64,000 nucleotides of DNA from an uncultured Carboxylicivirga sp. (GTDB taxonomy: Bacteria; Bacteroidota; Bacteroidia; Bacteroidales; Marinilabiliaceae). Made by a program: the position numbers and the translations under genes. The notes under the pieces were generated by a model. The model was not told where the DNA came from. It did no database searches and worked only from the letters and a program-made list of their open reading frames with translations. The stretch covers positions 310,001-374,000 of the forward strand of contig NZ_OY771430.1 of NCBI RefSeq assembly GCF_963674565.1, given 5' to 3'. Positions 48,576-57,479 of the stretch are shown here, one piece after another. How positions within the stretch are numbered: position 1 is the first letter of the stretch; every line of letters starts with the position of its first letter.

Positions 48576-50297
48576 ATGGAATACGATGTTAAACTGCCTT
48601 TTAGGCGATTTATCAATATGCTGAAAGTAGACAAACAGGATATCTTCAGCATATATATTTATGCTATTTTCAATGGGTTAGTTTCGTTATCACTTCCTCT
48701 GGGAGTGCAGGCTATTATTAACTTAATTACAGGTGGTAAGGTTTCAACTTCATGGATTGTTTTGGTTACCATAGTAGTTCTGGGTGTCATTATGAATGGT
48801 GTTATGCAAATTATGCAAATGAGTATATCAGAAAATATTCAGCAGAAATTGTTTGCGCGATCAGCTTTTGATTTTACTTTTCGTATTCCTCGTATAAAAT
48901 TAAGTGCTCTTGATGGAAATTATGCTCCCGAGTTAATGAATCGTTTCTTTGATACACTTACTGTTCAAAAAGGATTATCTAAAATACTGCTGGACTTGTC
49001 ATCAGCACTTTTACAGGTTTTATTTGGGATGATATTGTTATCAATTTATCATTCCTATTTTATTCTTTATAGTGCGATACTTATTCTTATTGTGTTTCTG
49101 ATTTTCAGGTATACAACAAAAAATGGACTGATTACCAGTTTAAAGGAATCTACCTATAAATATAAAGTTGCGCATTGGTTGCAAGAGCTGGCAAGAGCTC
49201 AGGATACTTTTAAAATGGCCGCCAACTCAGATTTGCCATTACAAAAAACCGACGAATCTGTTTTGGGTTATCTTAAATATCGAAAAAGTCACTTTAGAAT
49301 ATTAGTTATTCAATGGATTAACCTGATCAGTTTTAAAGTGATTATGATTGCAGGTTTACTAATTGTTGGTGGTTTATTGGTAATAAACCAACAGATGAAC
49401 ATTGGACAGTTTGTGGCTGCGGAGATAATTATTTTAATGATTGTTACCTCAGTAGAAAAGCTGATGACACTTATCGAAACAGTTTACGATGTGCTAACTT
49501 CCGTAGAAAAAATGGGTTCAATTGCTGACATGCCGTTGGATTGTGATTTGGGTGAAGACATTGATTTATCCAAATCCAAAGGGTTTCATATTACCATCGA
49601 AAATCTGAGTTATGCTTTCAATGAGGCATCGAGTAATGAGGTGTTGAAGGATCTTAATTTAAATATAGAAGCAGGTGAGAAAATATGTCTTACCGGGTTT
49701 AATGGTTCAGGTAAATCAATGCTAATTAAGCATCTCGGAGGTATGTACGATAGTTATAGTGGTAATATTCAGTTTAATGGAGTGTCGCTTAAAAACTGGA
49801 AAAAGAATGAACTAAAAACACAAATAGCTTCCTGTTTATCCAAAGAGGAGATTTTTGCCGGAACCATTCTTGAAAATATAACTCTTGGTAGGTCCAATGT
49901 CTCGCGATTAGATGTTGAAAAAGTTGCTGCGATAATGGGATTCAATTCATTTGTTGATAGCCTGGAGTATGGATATGATACCATGTTAATTGCTGAAGGT
50001 AAAAACCTTCCCAAGAGTGTGAGATTAAAAATTATTCTGGCCCGAAGTATTGTTGTTGAGAGTAGGTTGATTTTATTGGGTGATCTTTTTAATCAATTGA
50101 ATGAGTCTGATAAAGATCAATTTGTGAATTATTTACTAAGTCTCACAGCAACAGTTATAGTTACGTCTAATAATCCTTCAATAGCTGATCGATTCGAACG
50201 CGTTTTAGTGCTTAACAGAGGTCAGTTAATTGCTGATGGTTTACATCAAAATATGAAACATTTAGGTTGGTATAAAAACGTTTTTCAATCAAAATAA
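48576..50297 (+). CDS. ABC exporter (type I secretion-like) with degenerate ATPase
   Basis: The 573-residue protein has an ABC-exporter membrane domain (about 22-310, six helices) fused to a nucleotide-binding domain (335-573). There is no C39 peptidase domain. Walker A is intact (GFNGSGKS, 374-381). Other catalytic motifs are changed: the Q-loop position is Lys423 (LSKEE), the LSGGQ signature is LPKSV (478-482), Walker B is LILLGD so its Asp is Gly502 and the catalytic Glu is Asp503, and the H-loop is TSNN so its His is Ser531. ATP binding is plausible; hydrolysis is doubtful. It is first in an operon with HlyD and TolC genes. Confidence 0.88.
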   Translation: MEYDVKLPFRRFINMLKVDKQDIFSIYIYAIFNGLVSLSLPLGVQAIINLITGGKVSTSWIVLVTIVVLGVIMNGVMQIMQMSISENIQQKLFARSAFDFTFRIPRIKLSALDGNYAPELMNRFFDTLTVQKGLSKILLDLSSALLQVLFGMILLSIYHSYFILYSAILILIVFLIFRYTTKNGLITSLKESTYKYKVAHWLQELARAQDTFKMAANSDLPLQKTDESVLGYLKYRKSHFRILVIQWINLISFKVIMIAGLLIVGGLLVINQQMNIGQFVAAEIIILMIVTSVEKLMTLIETVYDVLTSVEKMGSIADMPLDCDLGEDIDLSKSKGFHITIENLSYAFNEASSNEVLKDLNLNIEAGEKICLTGFNGSGKSMLIKHLGGMYDSYSGNIQFNGVSLKNWKKNELKTQIASCLSKEEIFAGTILENITLGRSNVSRLDVEKVAAIMGFNSFVDSLEYGYDTMLIAEGKNLPKSVRLKIILARSIVVESRLILLGDLFNQLNESDKDQFVNYLLSLTATVIVTSNNPSIADRFERVLVLNRGQLIADGLHQNMKHLGWYKNVFQSK

Positions 50298-50300
50298 ACT

Positions 50301-51659
50301 ATGCTTAATATCTCACAAAATATAGAAGTTGGATCAAAGATTGATAAGAGTAAGCTTAAGTCTTTTTCATTGGTCAGGAATTATGTAGCCGGTAAGTTGT
50401 TTACCCGATTATTATATCTGTCTTTTCTGGCATTGGTTGCTTCCATGTTTTTACCATGGACTCAAAATATCAGATCAACAGGTTATGTAACTGCTTTAAA
50501 ACCGAATCAACGTCCTCAGACCATTCATTCAGTCATTGGTGGTCGTATTGAAAACTGGTTTATTCAGGAAGGGGATTTTGTAAAAAGAGGTGATACCATT
50601 TTATTTTTATCAGAAACTAAAGCTGAATATATGGATCCTGATTTGTTGCAAAGGACTCAGCAACAGATTGAAGCGAAGGAATTAGCTGTGCATAGTTACA
50701 TGGAGAAGATAAAAGCTTTGGATGAGCAAATCAAGGCGCTTTCACAAACACAAAGTCTGAAGATGGAGCAAACCCAGAACTATGTGAAACAGGCAATGTT
50801 GAAGATTCAATCGGACAGTATTGAATATGAAGCCAGTAAAACGAATTACGTAATAGCCCAGCGGCAATTCGAAAGAACACAAAAACTTTATTCTGATGGT
50901 TTGAATTCATTAACTGAATTAGAATCACGAAAACTAAAGATGCAGGAAACTCAGGCAAAAATGGTAAGTGCCGAAAATAAGTTGTTGACAAGTCGTAATA
51001 ATTTAATCAACTATAAAGTAGAATTGTCTTCAATCCGAAATCAATACCGTGAGAAATTAAGTAAATCAGAGTCAGATAAGTATTCAGCAATGTCGGCTTT
51101 GTATGATGCTGAGGCAACGTTGAGTAAAATGCAGAATCAGTATATGAATTATTCGGTTCGAACGGGCATGTATTACGTAACGGCACCACAGGATGGATAT
51201 ATAACCAAAACCATACGAAGTGGAATTGGTGAAACCGTTAAAGAGGGAGATCCATTGGTAAGTATCATGCCTGCTGATTTTGAGTTGGCTGTTGAGATGT
51301 ATGTTGATCCAATTGATTTACCGTTGCTTCATGTTGGTGATAAGGTTCGTTTTATGTTTGACGGATGGCCTTCAATTGTTTTTAGTGGCTGGCCTAACGT
51401 ATCTTTTGGTACATTTGGAGGAAGAGTGTTTGCAATTGATAATTTTATTAGTGAAAATGGGCGATACCGTATTTTGGTAGAACAAGATAAAGAAGAACTG
51501 GCCTGGCCTGAGCAGTTAAGAATTGGAGCCGGGGCTGATGGTATTGCCTTACTAAATGATGTACCTGTGTGGTATGAAATATGGCGTCAAATGAACGGAT
51601 TTCCACCTGATTACTACAAAGGGGAGAAAGTGAAGAAATCAACCAATCAGAAAAAATAA
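50301..51659 (+). CDS. HlyD-family adaptor of the type I secretion-like system
   Basis: The 452-residue protein has a single N-terminal membrane helix (about 36-53, LLYLSFLALVASMFLPW). A first lipoyl half (HSVIGGRIENWFIQEGDFVKRGDTILFLS), a long coiled coil (about 112-275), a second lipoyl half (VTAPQDGYITKTIRSGIGETVKEGDPLVSIMP) and a beta-barrel C-terminus follow. It ends VPVWYEIWRQMNGFPPDYY, a tail I associate with Bacteroidota members. It starts 3 bases after the ABC gene and probably bridges it to the TolC protein. Confidence 0.9.
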   Translation: MLNISQNIEVGSKIDKSKLKSFSLVRNYVAGKLFTRLLYLSFLALVASMFLPWTQNIRSTGYVTALKPNQRPQTIHSVIGGRIENWFIQEGDFVKRGDTILFLSETKAEYMDPDLLQRTQQQIEAKELAVHSYMEKIKALDEQIKALSQTQSLKMEQTQNYVKQAMLKIQSDSIEYEASKTNYVIAQRQFERTQKLYSDGLNSLTELESRKLKMQETQAKMVSAENKLLTSRNNLINYKVELSSIRNQYREKLSKSESDKYSAMSALYDAEATLSKMQNQYMNYSVRTGMYYVTAPQDGYITKTIRSGIGETVKEGDPLVSIMPADFELAVEMYVDPIDLPLLHVGDKVRFMFDGWPSIVFSGWPNVSFGTFGGRVFAIDNFISENGRYRILVEQDKEELAWPEQLRIGAGADGIALLNDVPVWYEIWRQMNGFPPDYYKGEKVKKSTNQKK

Positions 51660-51667
51660 TATTAAAT

Positions 51668-53092
51668 ATGACATTGAAACGTAATGTATTAATAATAGTA
51701 GTTGTATTTAATGGGTTATTAGTTAAAGCACAAAAAGACAGTTCTGTGTTTACTTTGCAACAACTACTTTGGTATGTCGGGCAATACCATCCTGTTTCGT
51801 TACAAAGTCAGATATTAGTTCAACAGGGAGAGAGTGAAATACGAAAAGCCAGGGGTGGTTTTGATCCATATTTATTCGCAGGACTGGATCAGAAATACTA
51901 CGATGAGAAAGAGTATTACAGCCTTTTAGGAACCGGATTAAAAGTGCCAACCTGGTATGGTATTGAGTTGAAAACAGGATATGATCAAAACAGGGGTTAT
52001 TATCTTAATCCACAAAATACTGTTCCGGATGATGGTTTATGGTATGCAGGTATCTCGGTTCCTGTTGGTAAAGGTTTGGTTATTGATAAACGAAGAGCAG
52101 AACTTAAAAAGGCTAAGTTATATGCTGAGTCAACCAAAGCCGAGCAGGAAAAAATGATGCTGAGTCTGTATTTCGAAGCAGTAAAAAAATACTGGGATTG
52201 GGTAGCTGCATACAATGAATATAAAGTGTATGCTGAGGCTGTTGAATTGGCTCAGATACGCTTAAGAGCCATCAAAGGGAGTCACGAATTCGGTGATAAA
52301 TCAGCCATTGATACACTCGAAGCCCATATTGTTGTGCAAAACCGACAATTAAATAGGAAGGGAGCAAAGCTTAAATACGATAATGTAACCCTTGAATTGT
52401 CTAATTATCTTTGGTTTGAAAACGGGGTTCCGCTAAGTATCAGTCAGGATGTACATCCTCCGGTTTATACAGCTGCAGATAAGGAGGATGTAATTTCACC
52501 AGATTCAATTAATAATCTTATTAATGCATTGGGTATATCACATCCTGATATGCAATTGATGGATTATAAACTGGCTTCATTGGAAGTGGATCGAAAATTA
52601 AAACGTGAGAGTTTTAAACCCAATTTGAAACTGAATTATAATATTTTGAATGAACCTCAAGGGAGTAATATATTCAGGGGATATTCCATGAATAACTACA
52701 AGTGGGGATTTAATTTTAGTATGCCTTTATTCCTGCGTGAGGAGCGGGGTGCATATGAACAAGCAGGCTTTAAAATTAAGGATGCAGAATGGAAGCAAAA
52801 TTTGAAATTGGTTGAGTTACAAAATAATTTACTGAAGTATTATAATACTCAGTTGACTTTATCAGAACAAGTTGATCTTTACGCTGATGTGATTAAAAAC
52901 TATAATCGTCTGCTGGAAGCTGAAAAACAACGTTTTGAATCTGGAGAAAGTTCTCTTTTTGTTGTTAATTCGCGTGAGAATTATTTGATTGATGCCCAAT
53001 TAAAAATGATTTCATTGTTGGCCAAATATAATGTTTCATTGGTTGGGGTGGGTTACGCGGCAGGTATCTCAATATTTAAAATTGAGGAATAA
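51668..53092 (+). CDS. TolC-family outer-membrane protein of the same exporter
   Basis: The 474-residue protein has a signal peptide (to about LLVKAQ, residue 22). It has TolC-type features: LQQLLWYVGQYHPVSLQSQILVQQGESEIRKARGGFDPYLFAG at the start, a VDLYADVIKNYNRLLEAEKQRFESGESSLFVVNSRENYLIDAQLK repeat near the end, and two long helical regions. The start is 8 bases after the HlyD stop; the stop overlaps the next start by one base. With the two preceding genes it forms an exporter lacking an obvious substrate gene. Confidence 0.9.
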   Translation: MTLKRNVLIIVVVFNGLLVKAQKDSSVFTLQQLLWYVGQYHPVSLQSQILVQQGESEIRKARGGFDPYLFAGLDQKYYDEKEYYSLLGTGLKVPTWYGIELKTGYDQNRGYYLNPQNTVPDDGLWYAGISVPVGKGLVIDKRRAELKKAKLYAESTKAEQEKMMLSLYFEAVKKYWDWVAAYNEYKVYAEAVELAQIRLRAIKGSHEFGDKSAIDTLEAHIVVQNRQLNRKGAKLKYDNVTLELSNYLWFENGVPLSISQDVHPPVYTAADKEDVISPDSINNLINALGISHPDMQLMDYKLASLEVDRKLKRESFKPNLKLNYNILNEPQGSNIFRGYSMNNYKWGFNFSMPLFLREERGAYEQAGFKIKDAEWKQNLKLVELQNNLLKYYNTQLTLSEQVDLYADVIKNYNRLLEAEKQRFESGESSLFVVNSRENYLIDAQLKMISLLAKYNVSLVGVGYAAGISIFKIEE

Positions 53093-53748
53093 TGAGTAAA
53101 ACAGCTTTGGTTATAGGTGCCACTGGGTTGGTCGGATCACACTTGGTACAGGAATTACTGGTTAATGAAGAATATTCAACAGTAAAAGTATTTGTTAGAA
53201 GAGCAACCGGTATTAGTCACCCAAAGCTGCAGGAATTCATTTGTAATTTTGATCGTTTGGATGAGATAGCTGAAAATATTAATGGTGATGTATTATTTTC
53301 AGCAATGGGTACCACTTTAAAACAAGCCGGGAGCAAAGAGAATCAGTATAAGGTAGATTATACATATCAATATGAATTTGCCAGATTAGCTGCCGATAAT
53401 GATGTTAAGGAATATATTCTGGTGTCATCTGTGTCGGCAAATGCTCGTTCAAAAGCTTTTTATCTGAGGATTAAAGGTGAACTTGAAGAGGCAGTTAAGA
53501 AACTTGGTTTTGAGAAGATTATTATTTTACAACCCAGTGGATTAATGGGGCAACGTGATAATAAACGAAAGCGTGAGGTTGTAGGTATTGCTATGATGAA
53601 TGCAATAATCAGAGTGCTACCTGGGCTAAAGAAGTATCGTGGTATTAAAGGAGCAACAGTTGCAAAAGCCATGGTTAATCTCGCAAAAAAGTCATTCGAC
53701 GAGAAGGCTATAACAATAAGACTGGATGAAATTTTTGATTACGCCTGA
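53092..53748 (+). CDS. NAD(P)-binding oxidoreductase, HTATIP2-like atypical SDR
   Basis: The 218-residue protein has a Rossmann start KTALVIGATGLVGSHLVQELL with the atypical-SDR glycine motif GATGLVG. The body has DVLFSAMGTTLKQAGSKENQYKVDYTYQ and EYILVSSVSANARSKAFYLRIKGELEEAV, giving the Ser and Y-x3-K-like residues of the TIP30/HTATIP2 type. The substrate is unknown. It is coupled (1-base overlap) to the TolC gene, which may be chance packing rather than a functional link. Confidence 0.82.
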   Translation: MSKTALVIGATGLVGSHLVQELLVNEEYSTVKVFVRRATGISHPKLQEFICNFDRLDEIAENINGDVLFSAMGTTLKQAGSKENQYKVDYTYQYEFARLAADNDVKEYILVSSVSANARSKAFYLRIKGELEEAVKKLGFEKIIILQPSGLMGQRDNKRKREVVGIAMMNAIIRVLPGLKKYRGIKGATVAKAMVNLAKKSFDEKAITIRLDEIFDYA

Positions 53749-53874
53749 TAGTTAAATATATTTCTAAATTACTCAACGCAATTAAGCTGATATAAGAGGA
53801 GGAATTTGATGGGATAATGTTATCTTGCCATTCCTTGCAGCATTAAATCCAATCCATTATCAAATCTATCGAAT

Positions 53875-54366
53875 ATGAATACTTCTATCATTGAAATGAG
53901 ACCGATTGGTGTTATCCATACTCCATTTACCAGTATTGAAAACATGCCTATTCAGCCAATGGCAGCAAAGGAGATTTTAGGAACAATAGAGATTTTTCCT
54001 GAATATGCAGAAGGATTGCTTGATTTGGAAGAATTCTCTCACATAACTTTATTGTATCATTTTCATAAAATAGATGGCTTTCAACTGAAAGTGAAACCCT
54101 TTATGGATAAAGTGGAGCATGGTATTTTTGCAACTAAATCACCTAAACGCCCCAATGCAATTGGATTATCAACTGTAGAATTATTGTCGGTTGAGAATAA
54201 TTTGATACATATAAAAATGATTGATGTTCTGGATGGTACGCCATTATTAGATATTAAACCTTTCTTTGCCAGATTTGATAACCGCGAGGATACGAAAGCA
54301 GGCTGGCTAGACAGGCAAATAAATCTGGAGGTTGATAATCTGAGATCGGATGACAGATTTAAATAA
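53875..54366 (+). CDS. trmO: tRNA (N6-threonylcarbamoyl-A37)-N6-methyltransferase (TrmO/TsaA-like)
   Basis: The 163-residue protein has the YaeB/TrmO pattern: RPIGVIHTPFTSIENMPIQP, LLDLEEFSHITLLYHFHKID, FATKSPKRPNAIGLSTVELL and DVLDGTPLLDIKPFFARFD. These give the SAM-binding beta barrel. It is shorter than E. coli TrmO (about 235 residues), lacking the C-terminal extension, as do many bacterial homologues. It should methylate t6A37 of certain tRNAs. A convergent terminator follows. Confidence 0.88.
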   Translation: MNTSIIEMRPIGVIHTPFTSIENMPIQPMAAKEILGTIEIFPEYAEGLLDLEEFSHITLLYHFHKIDGFQLKVKPFMDKVEHGIFATKSPKRPNAIGLSTVELLSVENNLIHIKMIDVLDGTPLLDIKPFFARFDNREDTKAGWLDRQINLEVDNLRSDDRFK

Positions 54367-54372
54367 TAAAAA

Positions 54373-54401
54373 AGGGCGTTTCTGATTACCAGATACGCCC
54401 T
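54373..54401. terminator. Bidirectional terminator between trmO and the cold-shock gene
   Basis: A 12-bp stem (54373-54384 with 54390-54401, one mismatch), AGGGCGT... with ...ACGCCCT, is flanked by A-runs on the left. It sits between two convergent genes. Confidence 0.75.
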
Positions 54402-54432
54402 AAAGGTATTGTTAGCAAAAAAGTTATATCGA

Positions 54433-54621
54433 TTAAATTACTTTCACGTTTACAGCATTCATGCCTTTTTTACCTTCTTTTAATTCAAATTCTACTTCGT
54501 CACCTTCTTGAATTTTGTCAATTAATCCGGTAACGTGTACAAAATGTTCTTTTCCGTTGTCTTCGGTGATGAAACCAAAACCTTTTGCATCGTTAAAGAA
54601 CTTTACTTTTCCTGTATTCAT
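54433..54621 (-). CDS. Cold-shock domain protein
   Basis: The 62-residue single cold-shock domain has RNP1 GKVKFFNDAKGFGFITEDN and RNP2-like EHFVHVTGL. The usual Tyr-Ser after HFVH is Val-Thr here. It binds single-stranded RNA or DNA as a chaperone. It is monocistronic, with about 180 bases of AT-rich leader on its 5' side, common for cold-regulated genes; no specific leader structure was established. Confidence 0.93.
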   Translation of the reverse strand: MNTGKVKFFNDAKGFGFITEDNGKEHFVHVTGLIDKIQEGDEVEFELKEGKKGMNAVNVKVI

Positions 54622-54803
54622 CTTTTGATTATTAAAAATATGGTGCTAAAATAATCTAATATTTCGATTATATACAACAAATTATAAAATGTTGACATTT
54701 AATCTTTTATTTTATTCATTATTCAGGCGCAGAGAATATTTTATTTTTACAATTAATGTTCAGATATACAGCATTTTAAAATGGCTCATTAATTAATGTA
54801 TAT

Positions 54804-55235
54804 CTAATATTCATATAATATTGGCTGATCAAAGTCTTTAAAATTTAAGATAATACTATTGCCTTCTACCTGCAAAGAATGAATATCAAAACTGATTTCT
54901 TTACTAAAGTAGGCATCGCATAGTTCATCATTCTTCAACGAAAGACGTAAAGTGCGTTGTGGTGGAAATGATTCAGCTATTGCCTCGGAGTCAATTAGTT
55001 TAACAATCCAGGAAGAACCATCACAACCACTTGATGAAAAATTAATCAGCAAACAATCATCCTGAATGCTGATATTATTGATATTCAGTATGTCGTCGGG
55101 TGCATTGTTAAATTCATCTGAACTAATCACAACGGCCTGATCGCAATTAGATTTGGTTATATTCTCATCATTACAACAGGCCTGAAATGCAGTAAAAATT
55201 GCAATTAAAGTGAAGATATGGACTAAGTTTTTCAT
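54804..55235 (-). CDS. Small lipoprotein, function unknown
   Basis: The 143-residue protein has a lipoprotein-type leader (FTAFQACC, Cys20/21). The mature domain is beta-rich with SSGCDGSSWIVKLIDS and four cysteines, one pair probably bonded. No family is recognised. It lies just beyond the start region of the beta-lactamase-like gene but on the same strand, separated from it by a terminator. Confidence 0.6.
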   Translation of the reverse strand: MKNLVHIFTLIAIFTAFQACCNDENITKSNCDQAVVISSDEFNNAPDDILNINNISIQDDCLLINFSSSGCDGSSWIVKLIDSEAIAESFPPQRTLRLSLKNDELCDAYFSKEISFDIHSLQVEGNSIILNFKDFDQPILYEY

Positions 55236-55277
55236 ATCTGTAAGATGAGATATAATCCTAAAGGTTGCTTCAAAAAT

Positions 55278-55299
55278 GAAGAGCCGGTTACCCGACTCT
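55278..55299 (-). terminator. Terminator after the serine hydrolase gene
   Basis: The hairpin AAGAG-C-CGG with CCG-A-CTCTT and loop TTAC is followed on the minus strand by a U-tract from the plus-strand A-run 55270-55275. It starts 6 bases beyond the stop codon. Confidence 0.65.
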
Positions 55300-55304
55300 T
55301 TTAC

Positions 55305-56543
55305 TTATTGCAAAGCCTCATAAACGATTTTTCTGTAATCGCGGTAAAAAGCGGTTGTATTACCTGGCATCATTTGTGTGAATGTGAAACCGAAAAGGTT
55401 ATTTTTTACATCAATCCAGAAATGAGTATCAGCAGCACCTTCCCAGGCAATTTCTCCTGCATATGGATAACTGCCTTCCGGATCATCTACCAATTGCAAC
55501 TTAAAGCCGATGGTCCAACCTGTGTTATTCCATGCTTTCTTTCCATCGGGCATCTGGTTTTCATAAAGCATTGCGATGGTTTCAGGTTGAAAAATACGAA
55601 TACCATCCAATTCTCCTTTATTTAATATCATCTGACAAAAACGAGCGTAATCCATCATTGTTGATTGTAATCCGCCACCTCCCATTAGGAGTACAGCCGG
55701 TTTTGTAAATCGACTATCATCTATGGACTCAATTAATTTAATTCCATTAGTGCTGTCAGGAGCATAAACACAGGTATAACGGTTAGTTTTTTCTTCAGGG
55801 ACGGCAAAACCTGTATCATTCATTTTTAGTGGTGTAAAAATATTGTTGGCTAAAAATACATCGAGCTTTTGACCAGAAAGTACTTCTATAAGGTAACCAA
55901 TTACATCAATGGAAACGCTGTATTCCCATTTTTCGCCAGGTTGAAATTTTAAAGGTACCTCTGCTAAACGCTTTATTTTGGGTTCAAGAAGCTCGTTCCA
56001 TACGAGAATGGAATCGGCTCTGTAAATAGAATCAACATAAGAATTCGGAGCCCAACCATAAGTAAGTCCGGAAGAGTGTGTCATCAGATTACGTATTGTC
56101 AGTACAGGATTCTGATCAACCAATACGGGTTGGCCGTTCTCATAACCTTTGAATACTTTGGTGTTGGCAAACTCAGGAATGTATTTACTAACAGGATCAT
56201 CCAACTCAAATAAACCTTTTTCATAAAGTTTCATTAAAGCCATGGATGTAATACTTTTCGTCATGGAATAGATTCGGAAAATACTTTCGGTGGTTAAAGG
56301 TTTTTGATTCTCAACATCTGCCCATCCATATGCATTTTGTTGAATTAGTTTTCCATCTTTAACCAACATGGTTGTGATACCTGCCAATTGCTTGTTGTCG
56401 ATATATTTTTGCATGGCTGTATCGATCGAATGAATAAATTCAGGATTTAATCCAACTTCTTCAGGTGATGCTTCTGAAAAGGAAGATGGTAGTTGACATT
56501 GGCAGAGAATGCCAATGAGTAATAGATAAAGTAAATTTTTCAT
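55305..56543 (-). CDS. Serine hydrolase, beta-lactamase class C family lipoprotein
   Basis: The 412-residue protein has a short lipoprotein-like leader (LLLIGILCQC, Cys14 or Cys16). The nucleophile motif is SMTK with Ser93 and Lys96. The second motif is YSVS in place of the usual YxN, near residue 209. The C-terminal motif region is probably around EGAADTHFWID. It also contains MTHSSGLTYGW and LLMGGGGLQSTMMDYARF, common to esterases and D-aminopeptidases of this fold. Substrate is unknown; it is not a proven antibiotic-resistance enzyme. Confidence 0.88.
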   Translation of the reverse strand: MKNLLYLLLIGILCQCQLPSSFSEASPEEVGLNPEFIHSIDTAMQKYIDNKQLAGITTMLVKDGKLIQQNAYGWADVENQKPLTTESIFRIYSMTKSITSMALMKLYEKGLFELDDPVSKYIPEFANTKVFKGYENGQPVLVDQNPVLTIRNLMTHSSGLTYGWAPNSYVDSIYRADSILVWNELLEPKIKRLAEVPLKFQPGEKWEYSVSIDVIGYLIEVLSGQKLDVFLANNIFTPLKMNDTGFAVPEEKTNRYTCVYAPDSTNGIKLIESIDDSRFTKPAVLLMGGGGLQSTMMDYARFCQMILNKGELDGIRIFQPETIAMLYENQMPDGKKAWNNTGWTIGFKLQLVDDPEGSYPYAGEIAWEGAADTHFWIDVKNNLFGFTFTQMMPGNTTAFYRDYRKIVYEALQ

Positions 56544-56666
56544 AGTCTGGATTTTGAAATGTCTGTCTAAGGTATAAAAACTTTATGTATGAGCAAGATA
56601 TGCTTATAAATAGCAAACCGTTTAATGTAATCCAAAAACAAGTATCTTTATTTAAAATATTGGACA

Positions 56667-57413
56667 ATGAATTTTTTAAATAAAATAGTCCTTGTTACAG
56701 GGGCAGCCAATGGAATAGGAAGAGGAATTGCATTGGAATATGCGAAAAATGGTGCAACTGTATTGGTTGCCGATGTAGATATACTAAAAGCAAAAGATAC
56801 TGTTGCTCAGATTGAAAAAGAAGGAGGGACTGCTTTTGCATATAAAGTAAATGTAAGTAATCCCAATGAAATAGTAGAGTTGTTTAATGTATTGAAGAAC
56901 CAGATTGGTGGTTTAGATATTCTCATCAATAATGCAGGTGTTTCGCGATGGAAATCGCCTTATGAATTAGATGTTGAGGAATGGGATGAGATTATAAATA
57001 CTAATCTTCGAAGTGTATTTCTTTGCTCACGCGAAGCTGCAAAAATAATGCGAGAGTCAGGAGGAGGCTCTATCGTAAATATTGCTTCAACCCGTGCAAT
57101 CATGTCGGAACCTTATTCAGAAGCTTATGCTGCTTCGAAAGGAGGCATTGTTGCTTTAACTCATGCCCTTGCAGCATCTTTTGCATCAGACCATATTCAG
57201 GTGAATTGTATAAGTCCGGGATGGATTGAGACAGGAGACTATTCTCAATTAAGCGAACAGGATCATAACCAGCATTTTTCAGGGAGAGTAGGGAAGCCTG
57301 AAGATCTTGCTAAAGCTTGCATGTATATTACGCAATCAGATAATCAGTTTGTTAACGGTGTTAACCTGATTGTGGATGGAGGTCTGACCCGGAAGATGAT
57401 TTATGAGGAATAA
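56667..57413 (+). CDS. SDR-family NAD(P)-dependent oxidoreductase
   Basis: The 248-residue classical short-chain dehydrogenase has the cofactor motif VTGAANGIGRG (10-20) and ADVD after beta-2, suggesting NAD preference. It also has LINNAGVSRW, catalytic Ser in VNIASTRA, YAASK with catalytic Tyr and Lys, and the end NGVNLIVDGGLTRKM. Substrate is unknown. It is divergent from the hydrolase gene with a 123-base gap. No clear promoter match was found (TATCTTTA near 56644 is one base off). Confidence 0.92.
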   Translation: MNFLNKIVLVTGAANGIGRGIALEYAKNGATVLVADVDILKAKDTVAQIEKEGGTAFAYKVNVSNPNEIVELFNVLKNQIGGLDILINNAGVSRWKSPYELDVEEWDEIINTNLRSVFLCSREAAKIMRESGGGSIVNIASTRAIMSEPYSEAYAASKGGIVALTHALAASFASDHIQVNCISPGWIETGDYSQLSEQDHNQHFSGRVGKPEDLAKACMYITQSDNQFVNGVNLIVDGGLTRKMIYEE

Positions 57414-57479
57414 TAGCAAGGCAATAACGCAATCAATAAATAACCGTGAGTTTTTTTATAATATAGAATTGATACCTAA

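Noticed and set aside
48576..50297. Calling the ABC exporter gene a pseudogene
   Set aside because: The frame is full length and coupled to conserved partners, and Walker A is intact; motif loss looks like altered function rather than random decay.
48576..53092. Bacteriocin export system
   Set aside because: There is no C39 peptidase domain, no double-glycine leader peptide gene and no immunity gene nearby.
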